Of a stretch of DNA of 64,000 bases, positions 34,600-46,300 are shown in pieces. The position numbers and the translations under genes were made by a program. The DNA lies in NCBI GenBank assembly GCA_947396885.1, contig OX377202.1, positions 67,304,643 to 67,368,642 on the forward strand, read 5' to 3'. Numbering within the stretch: the stretch's first letter is position 1; the number at the start of each line of letters is the position of its first letter. This DNA comes from Heligmosomoides polygyrus polygyrus (taxonomy: Eukaryota > Nematoda > Chromadorea > Rhabditida > Heligmosomidae). The notes beneath the pieces were generated by a model. The model saw nothing but the letters and a program-made list of their open reading frames with translations, had not been told where the DNA came from and made no database searches.

Positions 34600-36141
34600 T
34601 TTAGGTCTTAACCTAACCACCCTCCGATTCAAGTCGTCCTGTTTCAATTGTGGGTGGAAGCCAAGGTCTTACTCCTGACCTTATCCCTCCTACTTTTGTG
34701 AAGAACATAGCTCATGTTATTGCGGGACCATTAGCTTATATTTTTAACCAGTCGCTATTTTTCTCTTAAGTTCCACTGAGATGGAAGCATCGTTTGTTAC
34801 TCCCTTCTTGAAAAAAGAACCCGCGAACTTGGTGGTCAGCTATAGACCAGTCAGTATTACATCGTTTTTTTTTTTGCAGAATTTTTGAAAGCCCACATAA
34901 TGACTCATCTGAAAAAGAACTCAATCATACCGCAAAATCAACATGGGTTTGTTAATGGAAGATCGACCATGACAAATCTACTGGAAAGCTTCAATGATTG
35001 GAGTGATTATCTAGATGAGAAAAAGTCCTGTGACGTCTTTTGTCTTGAGCTTGCAAAAGCGTTCGATAGAGTGAGTCATTCCAAGCTTCTGCTAAAAATT
35101 TCCCAATTTGGATTTCACCTGGTCATTCTTCGCTGGTTGAAAGAATTTTTATCAGAAAGAACTTTTCAAGTGAGAATAGGTTCAAGTTTTTCGTCAGTCA
35201 AGCCTGCTGTTAGCGGTGTCCCTCAAGGAGGTGAACTGTCGCCTATTTTGTTCACTCTCTATTCTGCCGATTTCCCTCCTGTTTTAGAGGAGTGTGGAGT
35301 AATTTGCAAGCAATTTGCTGATGATCTGAAGATATATCGTGTGCTAGAAAGCGACAATGACAGGGCAAAAGTTCAGTCGGCTTTGGATAAGGTCTATGAT
35401 TGGTCTAAAACTTGGAGTTTGCCATTAGCTCCTGAAAAAACTGTGTATATGAGGATAGGCGGTTCTCAATTACAAGGGAATTATACTCTGGGAGAATGCC
35501 CTTTGAAGCAAGTATGTTCTGTAGAGGATCTTGGTTTTCGGTATGATAACAAGCTTGACTTCACAGAGCATTACAAAGAGCTGTGCAAAAAGGCCTCGGT
35601 TCGCACATACCAAATCTTTAAAGGCCTTTCTACTTGTGAAGAAAAGGTGCTAGTTAAGGCGTATACTACATATGTCAGAGCGATTGTAGAAAGTGGAACT
35701 CCGGTATTCTCGCCCCATAAAAAGAAAGACATTCGTCTGTTGCAAAAAAAAATTCAAAATAACTTCACCCGAAAGACCTACATACGATCGGGCAAGTGCA
35801 CATTTTCCAGAGTTCCTCCCTGGAATACCAGGAATGCTGTGCTCAAACTACACACAGTTGAATCGCGCCGGACATTTCATGATGTTTGCATGGTGTTCAA
35901 AATAATGTCTGGCATCCTCGAAGTCAATTCCTCCAAATTCTTTAATGTTTTTGAATCCAAAACTAGGGGCGGCTCGGTGAAAATTAGGTTTCGAGTTCCT
36001 CGGTTAAGTATTCGGCTGCACATGTTTACATGTAGGGCCGGGTCCGAATACCTATGTCTCAAACTCGAAGTTGTACCAAGTCCTCCTTCTCTCCCGGCCT
36101 GTAGGCGAATAGCAGGGAAGCGGCTATTAAGTTTTGAGTAA
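34600..36141 (+). pseudogene. CR1-like LINE with a long reverse-transcriptase ORF
   Basis: A 418-codon frame (34885-36141) starts inside the reverse transcriptase at NQHGFVNGRSTMTNLL. It includes motif A (FCLELAKAFDRVSH, with E in place of the usual catalytic D), motif B (SGVPQGGELSPILF) and motif C (KQFADDLKIYR). It then runs through the thumb to the C terminus. Upstream in other frames are DLIPPTFVKNIAHVIAGPL at about 34676 and LKKEPANLVVSYRPVSI at about 34810. One or two frameshifts therefore break the N-terminal part, and an endonuclease was not found. The A-motif substitution should abolish polymerisation. The long open frame suggests a younger copy than its neighbours. Confidence 0.85.
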
Positions 36142-36235
36142 CCCGTAGATAATTTGATGGTTCTGCTTGTTTTTGGATCTGTTCTTCTGGTGTTTTTGCT
36201 GAGTTTGTTTATCTGACGTGTGCCTTATGCTGCGT

Positions 36236-36265
36236 AATAAATAGTAATAGTAATAGTAATAGTAA
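36236..36265. repeat. (TAATAG)n tail of the CR1-like LINE
   Basis: About four TAATAG-type units end the element 95-124 bases after the stop codon. CR1-type LINEs end in short microsatellites rather than poly-A, so this marks the 3' end and the orientation. Confidence 0.75.
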
Positions 36266-36269
36266 GGCG

Positions 36270-38620
36270 GGTGCTCTGATATTTGTTTAATGTTCAGAGA
36301 ATTCGCCCGAAAACTCCTTATGGAGAAAATGTCGAGCGCCGGTACAAATAGCAGGTTCGTGCAGATAGTGGAGAGCTAGAAGTCATGGGAAATGCGGTGA
36401 TGAAGTCGTCCATTTAGGCCTAGCTTGTGGTCAGTTTTGCGACTCTAACGTTACTGGAGATTGACTGGTGACAAAGCAACAGATGATGTGATGAGTAGTT
36501 CTCAAAGACACTTCTTAGGACCACTTGCTCACATACTGCACATAAGTATTACATTTCTGTAGAGGAAATAATAAGAGTAAGTGTAGGGGTAACAGACGCT
36601 GTAGTAAGAAGTCGATGGTGCTTCTTAACACATGCGTGAGCAACCCTCAGTTGCAAATGACTGCTGAGTAAAACTGAGAATCTAATGGTGACCAGTGATT
36701 TATCGATAGTATGGAACCGGTTGAGTCTGTTTTGCACTTTATCTCTTCCCTCTGCGTGGTATCCCAGTTTCCTTCCTCCATTGTCCGGGAGAAACGCTCG
36801 CTCAGTCTGCGCATTCCTTCTTTCCAACCACCTCGTCTGAGGCAGGTCAACTGATAGATGCGCTAGCGTGCAATGCTGCTTGGATTAACGAAAACCCCGG
36901 TTGTTGAGCTATGGAGATCGTCTACATACTTGGCAGACTTGCTACGCAGTACCGTCAGCCTGCGCACTCGCTCCCCTCTACCCAATGTCTCGAAAGTCTT
37001 CTTCTCCACCCATATCCCGTGAGACAGTAATCGTAACTCACCCAAAGTGCAAAACCAGCATATCAACTTTGTTCGAGATTCGTTGTTCATTGTTCTAGAA
37101 CGGCTAACGAAAATACCACGTTCTCCTCTGAAAATCCAATGCAGGTTCCCCTGCTGAATTTGTTCTCGAGCGACGTTAAGTCTAGTGTGGCATGGACGGG
37201 GTGCGCAGAAATTGTTGATAGCCCTCTTCAAGAGCGCTGCAGCTTTAAATCTAACAATAAGAGGCGCAGCTTATAAGGAGTGGAGTAACAAGCCTAGACA
37301 GCTGACCTAAAACGGCCTCGAGACTAACATTAGTTCCCAGATTGTGAAACGGCAGCTCTATCTACAAAGCGTTTTACGTGATGCTTAAGACACTTCATGG
37401 TAACTTGTGTCTGTAAGAGGAAGGCCTCAGTGGGAAATTTCGTTTGTATACCACTGGAACGCTGGAGCGTTTCCAGTGGTATATAGAAGTGATGCTGAAA
37501 AAACTGAACCTGTGATTTATATCTTCAAAAATCATGAATATATGAAATGGAACAATGCTTAGCAGAGCCCAGCAGTAGTGGCTCCATTTCGTGGCTGTTG
37601 TCTTCCTCAAACACTTCTTGCTTGAACTTTCACGACTGCCCCATGAAGACCGCTTTCGAAGAATGAAGAATTTTCAATGAAGCTCAATTCTTTGAAACAT
37701 GGTTTGAGGTGAACTAGAACAATTTGATGAGGTTCTCTTCCAAGTTCACAACTGCCTTTGTCTCTTGTGCTTTGCATCTTGCAGATCATCTAATAATGAA
37801 TTGTGGAGATTAAAGGTGCTTTCCTTGGAGAGGTTCAACGATTCGCAGTCAACGATTTCCACGTATCACGCCCAGGTGCAGAGCAACAAGCTCAATCCCG
37901 CCAAACCGGATGGTTCCCCATTCCAACCACCGATGTTAGCAAGATTCACCGAACAAATCATACCGAAAAGACACGAGAAGCAAAATCCGTTGTAACCTTC
38001 AAAAGAGATGTGTATCGATTTTTATTAAATTCCAGTGCAAGAAATTGACTGACGCAGTAATCTGCGACAGCACCAGAAAAATTCTCAAAAATGCCAACAT
38101 AATCCCTAATATGTATATCTGCTGAGAAGGTGTCATGTGATGGGATCGCATACATCTGTCAGCGTTTGACTACTTAAGCAAATTCCTAGTAGGAATAGCG
38201 CCTGACAGCTTGGATTACGTACCACATTGGAAGTAAAAAAATGAACAAGTGTTTAAAAATTATTTTAGAAGGCCCCGTTTTGGGATGTAATCGCCACATC
38301 CTGAGAGGAGGTTGCAGAGCGTATTTCGCGCAGGAGTGGTGCCGTACAAGTTAGAACAACAATGTAAACTGATCAGACAACATCGTTCACTGCCCCTCCC
38401 CCCCCCCCCCTTCTGTATTTTAGTTTGTAGCGTGAAATGATAGATCTGAATGGGAGCAGACTAGATAACAAATAACTGCATTTTGCGATCAGACGGAAAA
38501 AAGTCCCGTTGTAGGAATGCCAGCTTGTAAAACTTCATTGTTCACAGGCTGCTTCAGGAAGTCGAGAACAAGCTTCTCACATTCCTTCAGACAGCCGTTC
38601 CCCTGAGCTCCACGTTTATA
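36270..38620. other. Gene-poor stretch
   Basis: Only short frames. A plus frame at 37803-38048 (VNDFHVSRPGAEQQAQS, then FKRDVYRFLLN) reads like a decayed element tail, but I cannot assign it. One hairpin lies at 37.45 kb. Confidence 0.35.
37447..37483. repeat. Short hairpin
   Basis: TATACCACTGGAA-CGC pairs with GCG-TTTCCAGTGGTATA around a short loop; one extra T in the right arm. Confidence 0.7.
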
Positions 38621-38662
38621 TCTTCTTTTTCATAGCAGTGAAGCTAGATGTAGTCGAATATT

Positions 38663-38705
38663 TATTGACGACGTTTTGGGCTCTGAAGCCCTTCCTCAGG
38701 TCTAA
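38663..38705 (-). ncRNA. Hammerhead-ribozyme-like motif, family 2
   Basis: On the minus strand: GAC, CTGAGGAA, a five-pair helix GGGCT/AGCCC, then AAAACGTC and GTC. The core CUGANGA is perfect. G12 of GAAA is A. Stem III is the two-pair ACGU, the cleavage triplet would be GUC, and stem I pairs GAC with GUC. The layout matches the motif in the other Penelope-like family. Confidence 0.5.
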
Positions 38706-38743
38706 AAGAACCGTGTGTCGTCTATGGGTTATAATGGAAGGAA

Positions 38744-38998
38744 GGGAGTGAGGACGGCCAAGGATTTCCAGTAGCGTGGCTTCGTCGAAAACGAAATGCA
38801 GGGGTACAGATCACATCAGAGCGAGCAGAGAGGCAAATCAAGGAAGTACATGAAATAAAGCACTGGCGACCACCCATCAACGAGAAGGATTTGTGCAATG
38901 AAGCTTATCAGTCTCTAATTGTAGGGGCAAGCGATGTGACTGGTGAAGACATGGCGACATTGAGAGGCGAGAGACCGGTCACTTCCCGCGACATATAG
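38744..38998 (+). pseudogene. Penelope-like ORF, C-terminal fragment
   Basis: Plus-strand frame reading VQITSERAERQIKEVHEIKH, then WRPPINEKDLCNEAYQSL, ending at TAG. An RxxKE...EIKHWRPxIN block is characteristic of the tail just after the GIY-YIG nuclease in Penelope-like elements. The nuclease core itself is missing. The stop lies about 180 bases before the right hammerhead-like copy. Confidence 0.55.
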
Positions 38999-39177
38999 GC
39001 AGCCCACAGACCCCTGTACCTCATTCTCGACCAAGCCACGCACCTGTAAGCCCTTACGCCCCCCCCCCCCCTTCCTCCCAGTATAACCCAGGTCCATAGC
39101 GCGTCAGTGGTTTTCCTGCTGTTGATGTATTATATTTATACGGTGTAATGTATAATGTATAGGCGACATGGTTTTTC

Positions 39178-39217
39178 AGACCTGAAAAAGAGCTAAAACG
39201 TCAATAAATATTCGACT
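39178..39217 (+). ncRNA. Decayed hammerhead-like motif, family 2
   Basis: CAGACCTGAAAAAGAGCTAA followed by AACGTCAATAAATATTCG. It aligns with the minus-strand copy at 38663-38705 but has lost most of stem II, so it should be inactive. Confidence 0.35.
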
Positions 39218-39489
39218 ATATTCGAGCTTTACTACTGTGAAAACGATCTTTATTGATCTTTCTAATTAAAAAAACTGTTTTCAAATGCCTATGGAAGAGC
39301 TCAGCAAGAGAAGTAGTCTTTAAGTGAGGTCTGTTGAGAGAAAATGAGAACAGGAATTCTATTTGCTCCAGAAGGAAAGGACTATGAACCGTCCAGACAA
39401 GTAGGACTGTCAGGAGCGGAAGGACAGCCTAATGGAAAATCGAAGCGAGGACGCGCTGACTGGTTACTGCCCGCACTTCTACCTGCAGA

Positions 39490-39903
39490 GTGCTCTGTGA
39501 AGGGAAAGACCCGGAGAAGTGGCCGCTGAGAGGCTGGTCGACCAGACAAGGAGCGATGCAACCACCTGCGGCGCCGCACACGGAAGCGGTTGGCGGCTGG
39601 GGATTTGCGGGCTTGCTGCTGAGATCAGCGGCCACCCTCGGAGCGGGAGATGCGGCGGAAAGCTTCGTGGAGGATCTACTGCGACGGTCCTACGCGGCCC
39701 ACTGTCCCCCGTCCCCCGTCTGCAGTCCGGAGCGGACGAACGGCAGGTGGAGTGAGGTGGAGTCGATCGATCTGAAGCTTGATAACTGGTATGGAGAGCA
39801 TCGACGGTCGCGAATGGCGACCCTCTTTGCCAACCTGCCCCTCCTCCTCTCCACTCTCGCTTTTCCTGGAGCATTCCCCCAGAAGCTTGACAGTCTCAGC
39901 TGA
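39490..39903 (+). other. GC-rich island with an unassigned open frame
   Basis: About 450 bases markedly richer in G and C than the surroundings, with long open frames on both strands as expected from composition. The plus frame of 137 codons contains GDAAESFVEDLLRRSYAAHC and LDNWYGEHRRSRMATLFANL, which look protein-like. I recognise no family and see no clear splice sites. It may be a host exon or a repeat. Confidence 0.3.
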
Positions 39904-40267
39904 CCGCAGCTTCGTGTGCTGAACCTGCCTGTCCTGCATCCTCATTCTTCTCTCCCCCCCCCCTGCCCACCCCACGTAAGCAGCTCTACTATCCTACCAA
40001 CGTGATCTCATACTTCTCAATGGTATCAAATTTCGCTGCAAACATATTATATATAGAAGCCCTCCGATCGCGAAGGACAGGCCTTCGCACAGCAGAAAAA
40101 CCTCAATCGACTTCAAGGACGCGCTACCTAAGCCGCGATTACGCTCTCTCACTACGCAACGTCAATTATAAAATCCTAAAAACAGCAGCAAATTCGCGCT
40201 TCTGGTTTTGGTAAAGGCGCACACACGGACATACAGTTGGAAAACCACGACATTTATATGATAAGCT

Positions 40268-40342
40268 CTACTTCGAGCAGTAGTTCTCCATCTCTATTGA
40301 CGACCAGTCCCGTTCGGTCCATGCCAGGATCACATGACAGTG
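40268..40342 (-). CDS. Unrecognised gene, terminal exon
   Basis: Acceptor GTTTTCAG; 24 codons ending ENYCSK and TAG. Confidence 0.55.
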   Translation of the reverse strand, partial: HCHVILAWTERDWSSIEMENYCSK

Positions 40343-43300
40343 CTGAAAACGGGAATGCGACAGTGAAAGTGGACTGTGGTCAATGCTAATGACGAAAGGC
40401 ACTTACCACTCGAGGAGAGGATTGTATCGGCCTGCAGTTTCGTACCGATGAAGCCGGAGTCTTCTGGAAAATGAGCAGCACTCAGAAGCAATAAAACGCT
40501 GTTTGAGGAGCAGAGTACGACAAGGGAATAAAGCGGACTCTAGTTTGACGAATTCAGCACCCGACTAGGACAATGTGAATCACCAACCTGGAAATCACAT
40601 GGACTCTTCTGTAGGCTCATCTGAAAATCGTAAGTCGAATACAGCTTTCCTGCTTTGAGCACAGTGACTTTAGTTGCCTTAATAACAAGATTATGAGAAG
40701 CTCATTGATACAGAAATCACGAAATTTTTCTTCTAATTGAAAGCAGGCGCTAGCGCAAAGGGCCAGCGCTGAGATTCTTGAAGCAATTTCGGCACTACAG
40801 GCATTGAGCAAGGATTTGGTATTATCACGGAATAAGGGACTATCAAGCTTCAGGGCTTGCTTTGTGGGAAATCCAGTAGTAATGCTCATCTGTCGCTAAA
40901 ATGGTTACCGGGATTCTGGACCGAACAACGCCTCCTCAATCTTTGCACCTATGACGCCTAGTCAATTCAAGACGACCTATGTACGCTCATCCGGCAATAA
41001 ATACGAGCAAATTGAGACAACTGGAAACCAGCTTTGAGGACTATGACAGAATCTTTCCCCGTGTATATTCAAGGCGATTCAGGAGAGATTTTATCCAAGT
41101 CGCTTCCGGTCAGTTACCTCCGTAGAAGACTAAAATCGCAGTGGAGAAGAAACATCTCCAATTCACTGAGGAGGCTCAGATCAGACTACAAACACGAAAG
41201 CGGCTCAGCCGGAGTACAACAGATGAGCTTTTCTAAGCTGGAAGCTATCTGGTGATCGAATACCGCGTGCACGCATCCAACCACCGTAATCGCACTGTGC
41301 GCCTGGCGTGTTAGGCGTGCATCTGCGAAACTTAAGATGTTCCAATTCCAACCATCTCTTTGTCCATTCCGTGGTTGCTCAACGACATATTGGAAGGGAA
41401 CAGAACGTTGGTACTTCAGTTGCTTGGAACTCTGCTAGAGAGGTTTGAGTGATTGTGAGAAAAATTAAAGCATAAGCACACCTGGTAATTTCCGCCGGAC
41501 GGCACCCACCACACTCTGTCACGAATCTGCTGATTCGACTTCGCGAGTGCGCTCCTATAGATCAGTTCCTGAAAATATGTATTGCTCAGTGTTAGATTCC
41601 AAACTCCAGAACACACATCTGTTAAATTCCGGGATGGCATTGAATAAATACGTTAGACAACTGGACACTTCCGGTCGGTTTCGCGCAGAATTTGCATTAT
41701 AAAATTTTTAAATACGATTCCTATTGGGCCAATGTTAAGTAGTGGATGATAAACATCTCGGCCTAACTGTGCGATTCTCCTCGCTTCAGCACACTCGAAG
41801 TTCTCCGCCATTTCAACTCAAGTCTCCTACGATCGACTCTCTGTCGCGTCAAATGGGGCCTGTTTTTTGACCAGAGCTCACGCTGCTCCCGAGGCGTGTC
41901 TTCGGTGTCCACTTTGGCTTTTCGAAACCACTTCAACCATCCCTAGGCATCCTGAATGGTGATGTACCCTCGCCAAATCCAATATTCGTTTGGTACTCCA
42001 GCCGTTAGTCTATCATAATGAAGTCATACTGCTCGCAGGTGAGAGTTTGTACGCTAGACTCCATGTCCGACTTCCCATGAACCTCGGCATGATATGTCAT
42101 GTTGTATTGTTGGTTCGTGATGCTGTGCACCTAGATTGTTACAGCATTTAATTCGGCCTACGTTTCGGTGGTTTGCCTTCTTCGGAGCCTAGAAAAGTCC
42201 AAGTAATACTTGAAGAACTACTCCCGCAAAGGTCATTTCATACTACATGACACAGGCTATGACAGAGTCTCAAATAAAAATTTCGAAATTGCGAAAAATA
42301 AATAGAAAATCGATCACTACAATCATAAGCAAAATATAAGGAGCAAATAAACTGCGAAAACGTCTTATGATATGATCCCTCATGGTGACGGCATTCCCAA
42401 TACGTGGTCCTATAAGGCAACATCCCGGTACTCAATACATGTTCACCCTTTTCATAAGTGAGGATTACCCGTCTCTCCTCCTTCCGCGTCTTCACATTTG
42501 TCAAAATATCTAGAGAGCGCAGGATGAGCGTGATTTTGAGCAACCGTGTTCCACGCACACAGGTTATCGAGACGGTCTTTCCGTCCGGTGGCGGTGCATC
42601 GGAACCGGATTGATATCTAGGAGGCACAAAACACTAAACTGTTTATCGTCCCCACTCACCCCACCCTCGCCCCCCTCGCACGATTGATGTTTTCCTCCAG
42701 CGGCGGCAAAATGCTTCCCACATTGACGGGTGCTTGTGAGCCAAAACCTTCCAAAGCGAGGACCCTCGTATCTTCGACTCTGTTAACAAAATGGTATCAC
42801 GTCGCCATCATCTACATTCACCCTCGATGTCGGAAAACCGTCAGTAACGATATCTGGTCGCCTTCTATGAAAAGTTGAAAGATATTTGTAGGGTTATGTC
42901 CTCGCATAAGCTAGTTGTGAGGCATTTGGTTTGTATTTGTTTGTGTTGGCTTTCAAAGCGTAGACGTTCATTTAAGGAAAACCAGAAAGCTTTCACAGGG
43001 TATAGCGATTTGGAAGTGAAAGTGGACACTTGAGGAACTTCCTCGATCCGAAGGACATCGGTCAGCGGTGACGTCCTTAAAACGGACATATGTGTTGCCC
43101 AACTCTTCAAGATGTACGACAGGAAGGCCTCTGGAATCAGCGTTTCCTGAGCGTGCCGAGAATGTTTTACGACCTACTTGGGCCACCTCAATTCGACTCA
43201 GTTATTTCTGAAGTTCACCGGGAGCATCTGCAGAATCCATAGACTACATACTTGGTGGACACAGAGCTCAAGTACAGTACCACGCATGTCCTATGGTCAA

Positions 43301-46300
43301 TTGCCGAAAAGCATTCCAAAGCGGCTTTTTTAAATAACTTTGTTGAGAATCAAGTAAGTATGAAAAGAAGAATACATTTGAGCTTAGCAGCTTGAGTCCT
43401 CTCTTCTGACATATAAATTTTAGTAGAGTTGAACAATGCATATAGGCCCGACATAATCAACCGAGTGGGCGCGACAACCCGTAGAGCTAGCGAGCGACAG
43501 CCTGTAGAGTGAATGTTTAGAGAGTTTCATCGAAAATTTCCAACCGCCCTTCCCAGGAATTTATCTAAGACTGTCCAGCTTTTTTCGGAGTGCGCCGTGA
43601 GCAATGCTTAAGAATCAAGCCTATCAATAGAGTGGGCACGGCAGCCTGTAGAGTGAGCGTTTAGGGAGTTTTATCAGAAATTCCCAGCCGCCTTTCCCAG
43701 GTCTTGCACTAAGACTGTCCAGCTTGCCTTTGGAGTGTGCCGTCAATAATGCATATAGAATCAATAATGCATATTGAACCTATCAATCGAGTGGGTGCCA
43801 CAGCTCACAACTTGCACGCGCGGGTGTGCTCGGAGCGCAATAACTCTGTCGAGATTGAATCGTTCCGGCTGCGGATAGTGGGTTTTGTAGGCAGTAAGGA
43901 TCTTTAGCAGTAGCCAAAAGCACAGCGATATAGCTTCTAAAAAGGCGAAATTATAGCGGTGCGAAAGTGCAGGTTAGCCTTGTGTGACTTTTTCCGAATT
44001 CAGTCGTCCACTGTGGGAAGACGCGATGAGCTAAGATCGTATTTAAAGATACAAAACGGGAGCGACAGCGGTCGCGCGCGGCGGAGCCTGGCGCGTTGCC
44101 AGCTCTGTCGGCCTGCCGCAATTTTCGCATTGGATCACATCAGCATGCTTCCTACTGGCATCTAGATTGTAGGAACGAATGAAAGGCAGGCGATCCACTT
44201 TAAAACAGACCAAGCCGTTAGGGATAGGACTTAGCGTCACACATCAAGGAAGTTAAACTTTGTTCGTGTCTATTTATCCGCTTCAATTCTGAAGGAACGT
44301 TGAACTCGAGGTATTATCGTGGAACTTATGTCCAAGATATACAGTGAATGGCCTAGAGTGGCATGCTATTAAGGCCAGTTAAGTATGTTTAACAGAACAT
44401 TCAGTTGAGGAAGATATGAGATCAACGCTGGATACTGAATTTAACTTCACGCCTATTATCTATAAATTATATATTATCGCATTTTGTAGTTATTAATGAT
44501 TTATGAAGCTACCTGTCACCCTCGCTCGCCCCAGAGCTCACATTTAAGGTTCATTCTTCGTAAAGAAGCGCCTTCGATTCGTTGAACCCCATCGATCCTT
44601 GGTATCGTGGTCAAGCCCCCCCCCCCCCCTCCCCTTAATAAACATGTGCCCGTGCGTCCATGTTCGTCCATAAAAACATGCCGGGGTCGTACATCCTTGA
44701 CGAAGAGATGGGTTAGTTTCTCCCGGACTCCATAATCCACTGCAGATCCCCTACTTCAGATTTTAGTAGAAGGGACAAAAGGTCGATGGGTATACCTTGC
44801 AATCCAGCTCAATGTGGGGAATCGAAAGACAAATGGCCTTGTGTTTGAGCCGGTGCCCGCTCCATTATGAGACCATGGTCGTGGAACACTCAAATAAACA
44901 CGGTTTCTGTGCTCTCCTCCGCTGACAGGGAGGAGAGCACAAAGCTAGGCAAGGGAGGGAACTTCGAGGCGTGCCTGATCTAACTTACCCGCTTTAAGCC
45001 ACCTTTCCAGTGTTCAGCAGGCGCCAGCCCGCTTAGTACCGTAATTTCTTAAGTTCCATAACCTCATATCCGGTTACGTCCCCTTCCCCTCCTCCTTTCC
45101 GCCTCGCACAAAGCCTTTCCTTCCTGGGCAAGCGCATGAAATGCACGAGAGTTCAACGAAGCAGTAAAGGTGCCGCCACTGATCTTTTCCTTTCTGGAAT
45201 CTGCCTCTCCGATGAATCAGCATGCTAGAGGGCGAGCTGCCCCGTAATCGGCCGACAGAGCTGGCAACGCGCCAGGCGCCGCCGCGCGCGACCGCTGTCG
45301 CTCCCGCTTTGTATCTTTAAATACGATCATGAGGCTAACGGCCTACGAATGCGTACGCAAACAGACCCCTTAAGGTACTTTCCGACAAAATGCTCACAAC
45401 TTTCTGGCTGCCTTAGTCCCAGCAGCCAGTTTAGAGCGGTGGAGGGCAGCAGTGAAGTTTCTTCCGCCCTTACTCGCTCAAATTTGCGTTTTCGATACTC
45501 GCAATGGTACCGCTCTGTTCACCGCAAAAAGCTCTATCGAAAGATGTCAATCACGACCAATTCCAGAAAAATCGATTTTTTGACAATTTCCCATCGAGGG
45601 CGTGCGCGCCTTCGATGGGAAATTGTCAAAAAATCGATTGGGACCGCCCGCGCGTGCAATTTGCGAGCGGTCATCCCCTCGATTGATAGGGTCCGTAGTG
45701 TATACATTGTTTCCAGTGCACTCCAAAGGCTAGCTGGACAGCCTTAGAGCAATATCTGGGAAGGGCAGCTGGGGATTTCTGAAAAAACTCTCCAAACGCT
45801 CACTCTAGGCTGCCGTGCCCACTCGATTGGTAGGTTCAATTCTATATGCATTGTTTATGACGCACTCCAAAGGCAAGCTGGACAGCCTTGGAGCAATTCC
45901 TTAGTAGGACGGCATAAAAATTTCTGACAAAACTCCCCAAACGCCCACTCCACAAGCTGTCGCGCCCACTCGCTTGATAGGTCCGATCCTATATGCATTG
46001 TTCACGGCGTACTTTAAAGACAAGCTGGGCAGTGCTAGAGCAATATCTGGGAAGAGCGATAAACTTCCGATAAAACTCCCCAAACACTCACTCTACAGGT
46101 TGTCACGCCCACTCGATTGATCGTGTCCGCCCTATGTGCATTGTTCAACTCTACTAAGATTTATTTGTCAGAAGATAGAGCTCGAGCTGCTGAGCTCAAA
46201 TATGTGCTTCTTTTTAAAAGTGCTTGATTTTTAAAAAGTTATTTTAAAGAGCCGCTTTGGAACGCTCCAAAGCGGCTTTTTCGGCAATTGATCGAAGTAC

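Larger units (their letters stand above)
38632..39236 (+). mobile_element. Second Penelope-like element remnant
   Basis: A unit of about 600 bp flanked by inverted copies of one 3' sequence. The left copy (38632-38705) lies on the minus strand and the right copy (39178-39236) on the plus strand. Both contain AATAAATATTCGACTA and GAGCTTTACT/AGCTTCACT words. Between them is the end of a Penelope-like ORF and its 3' region. The family differs from that at 11-12.8 kb. Confidence 0.6.
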
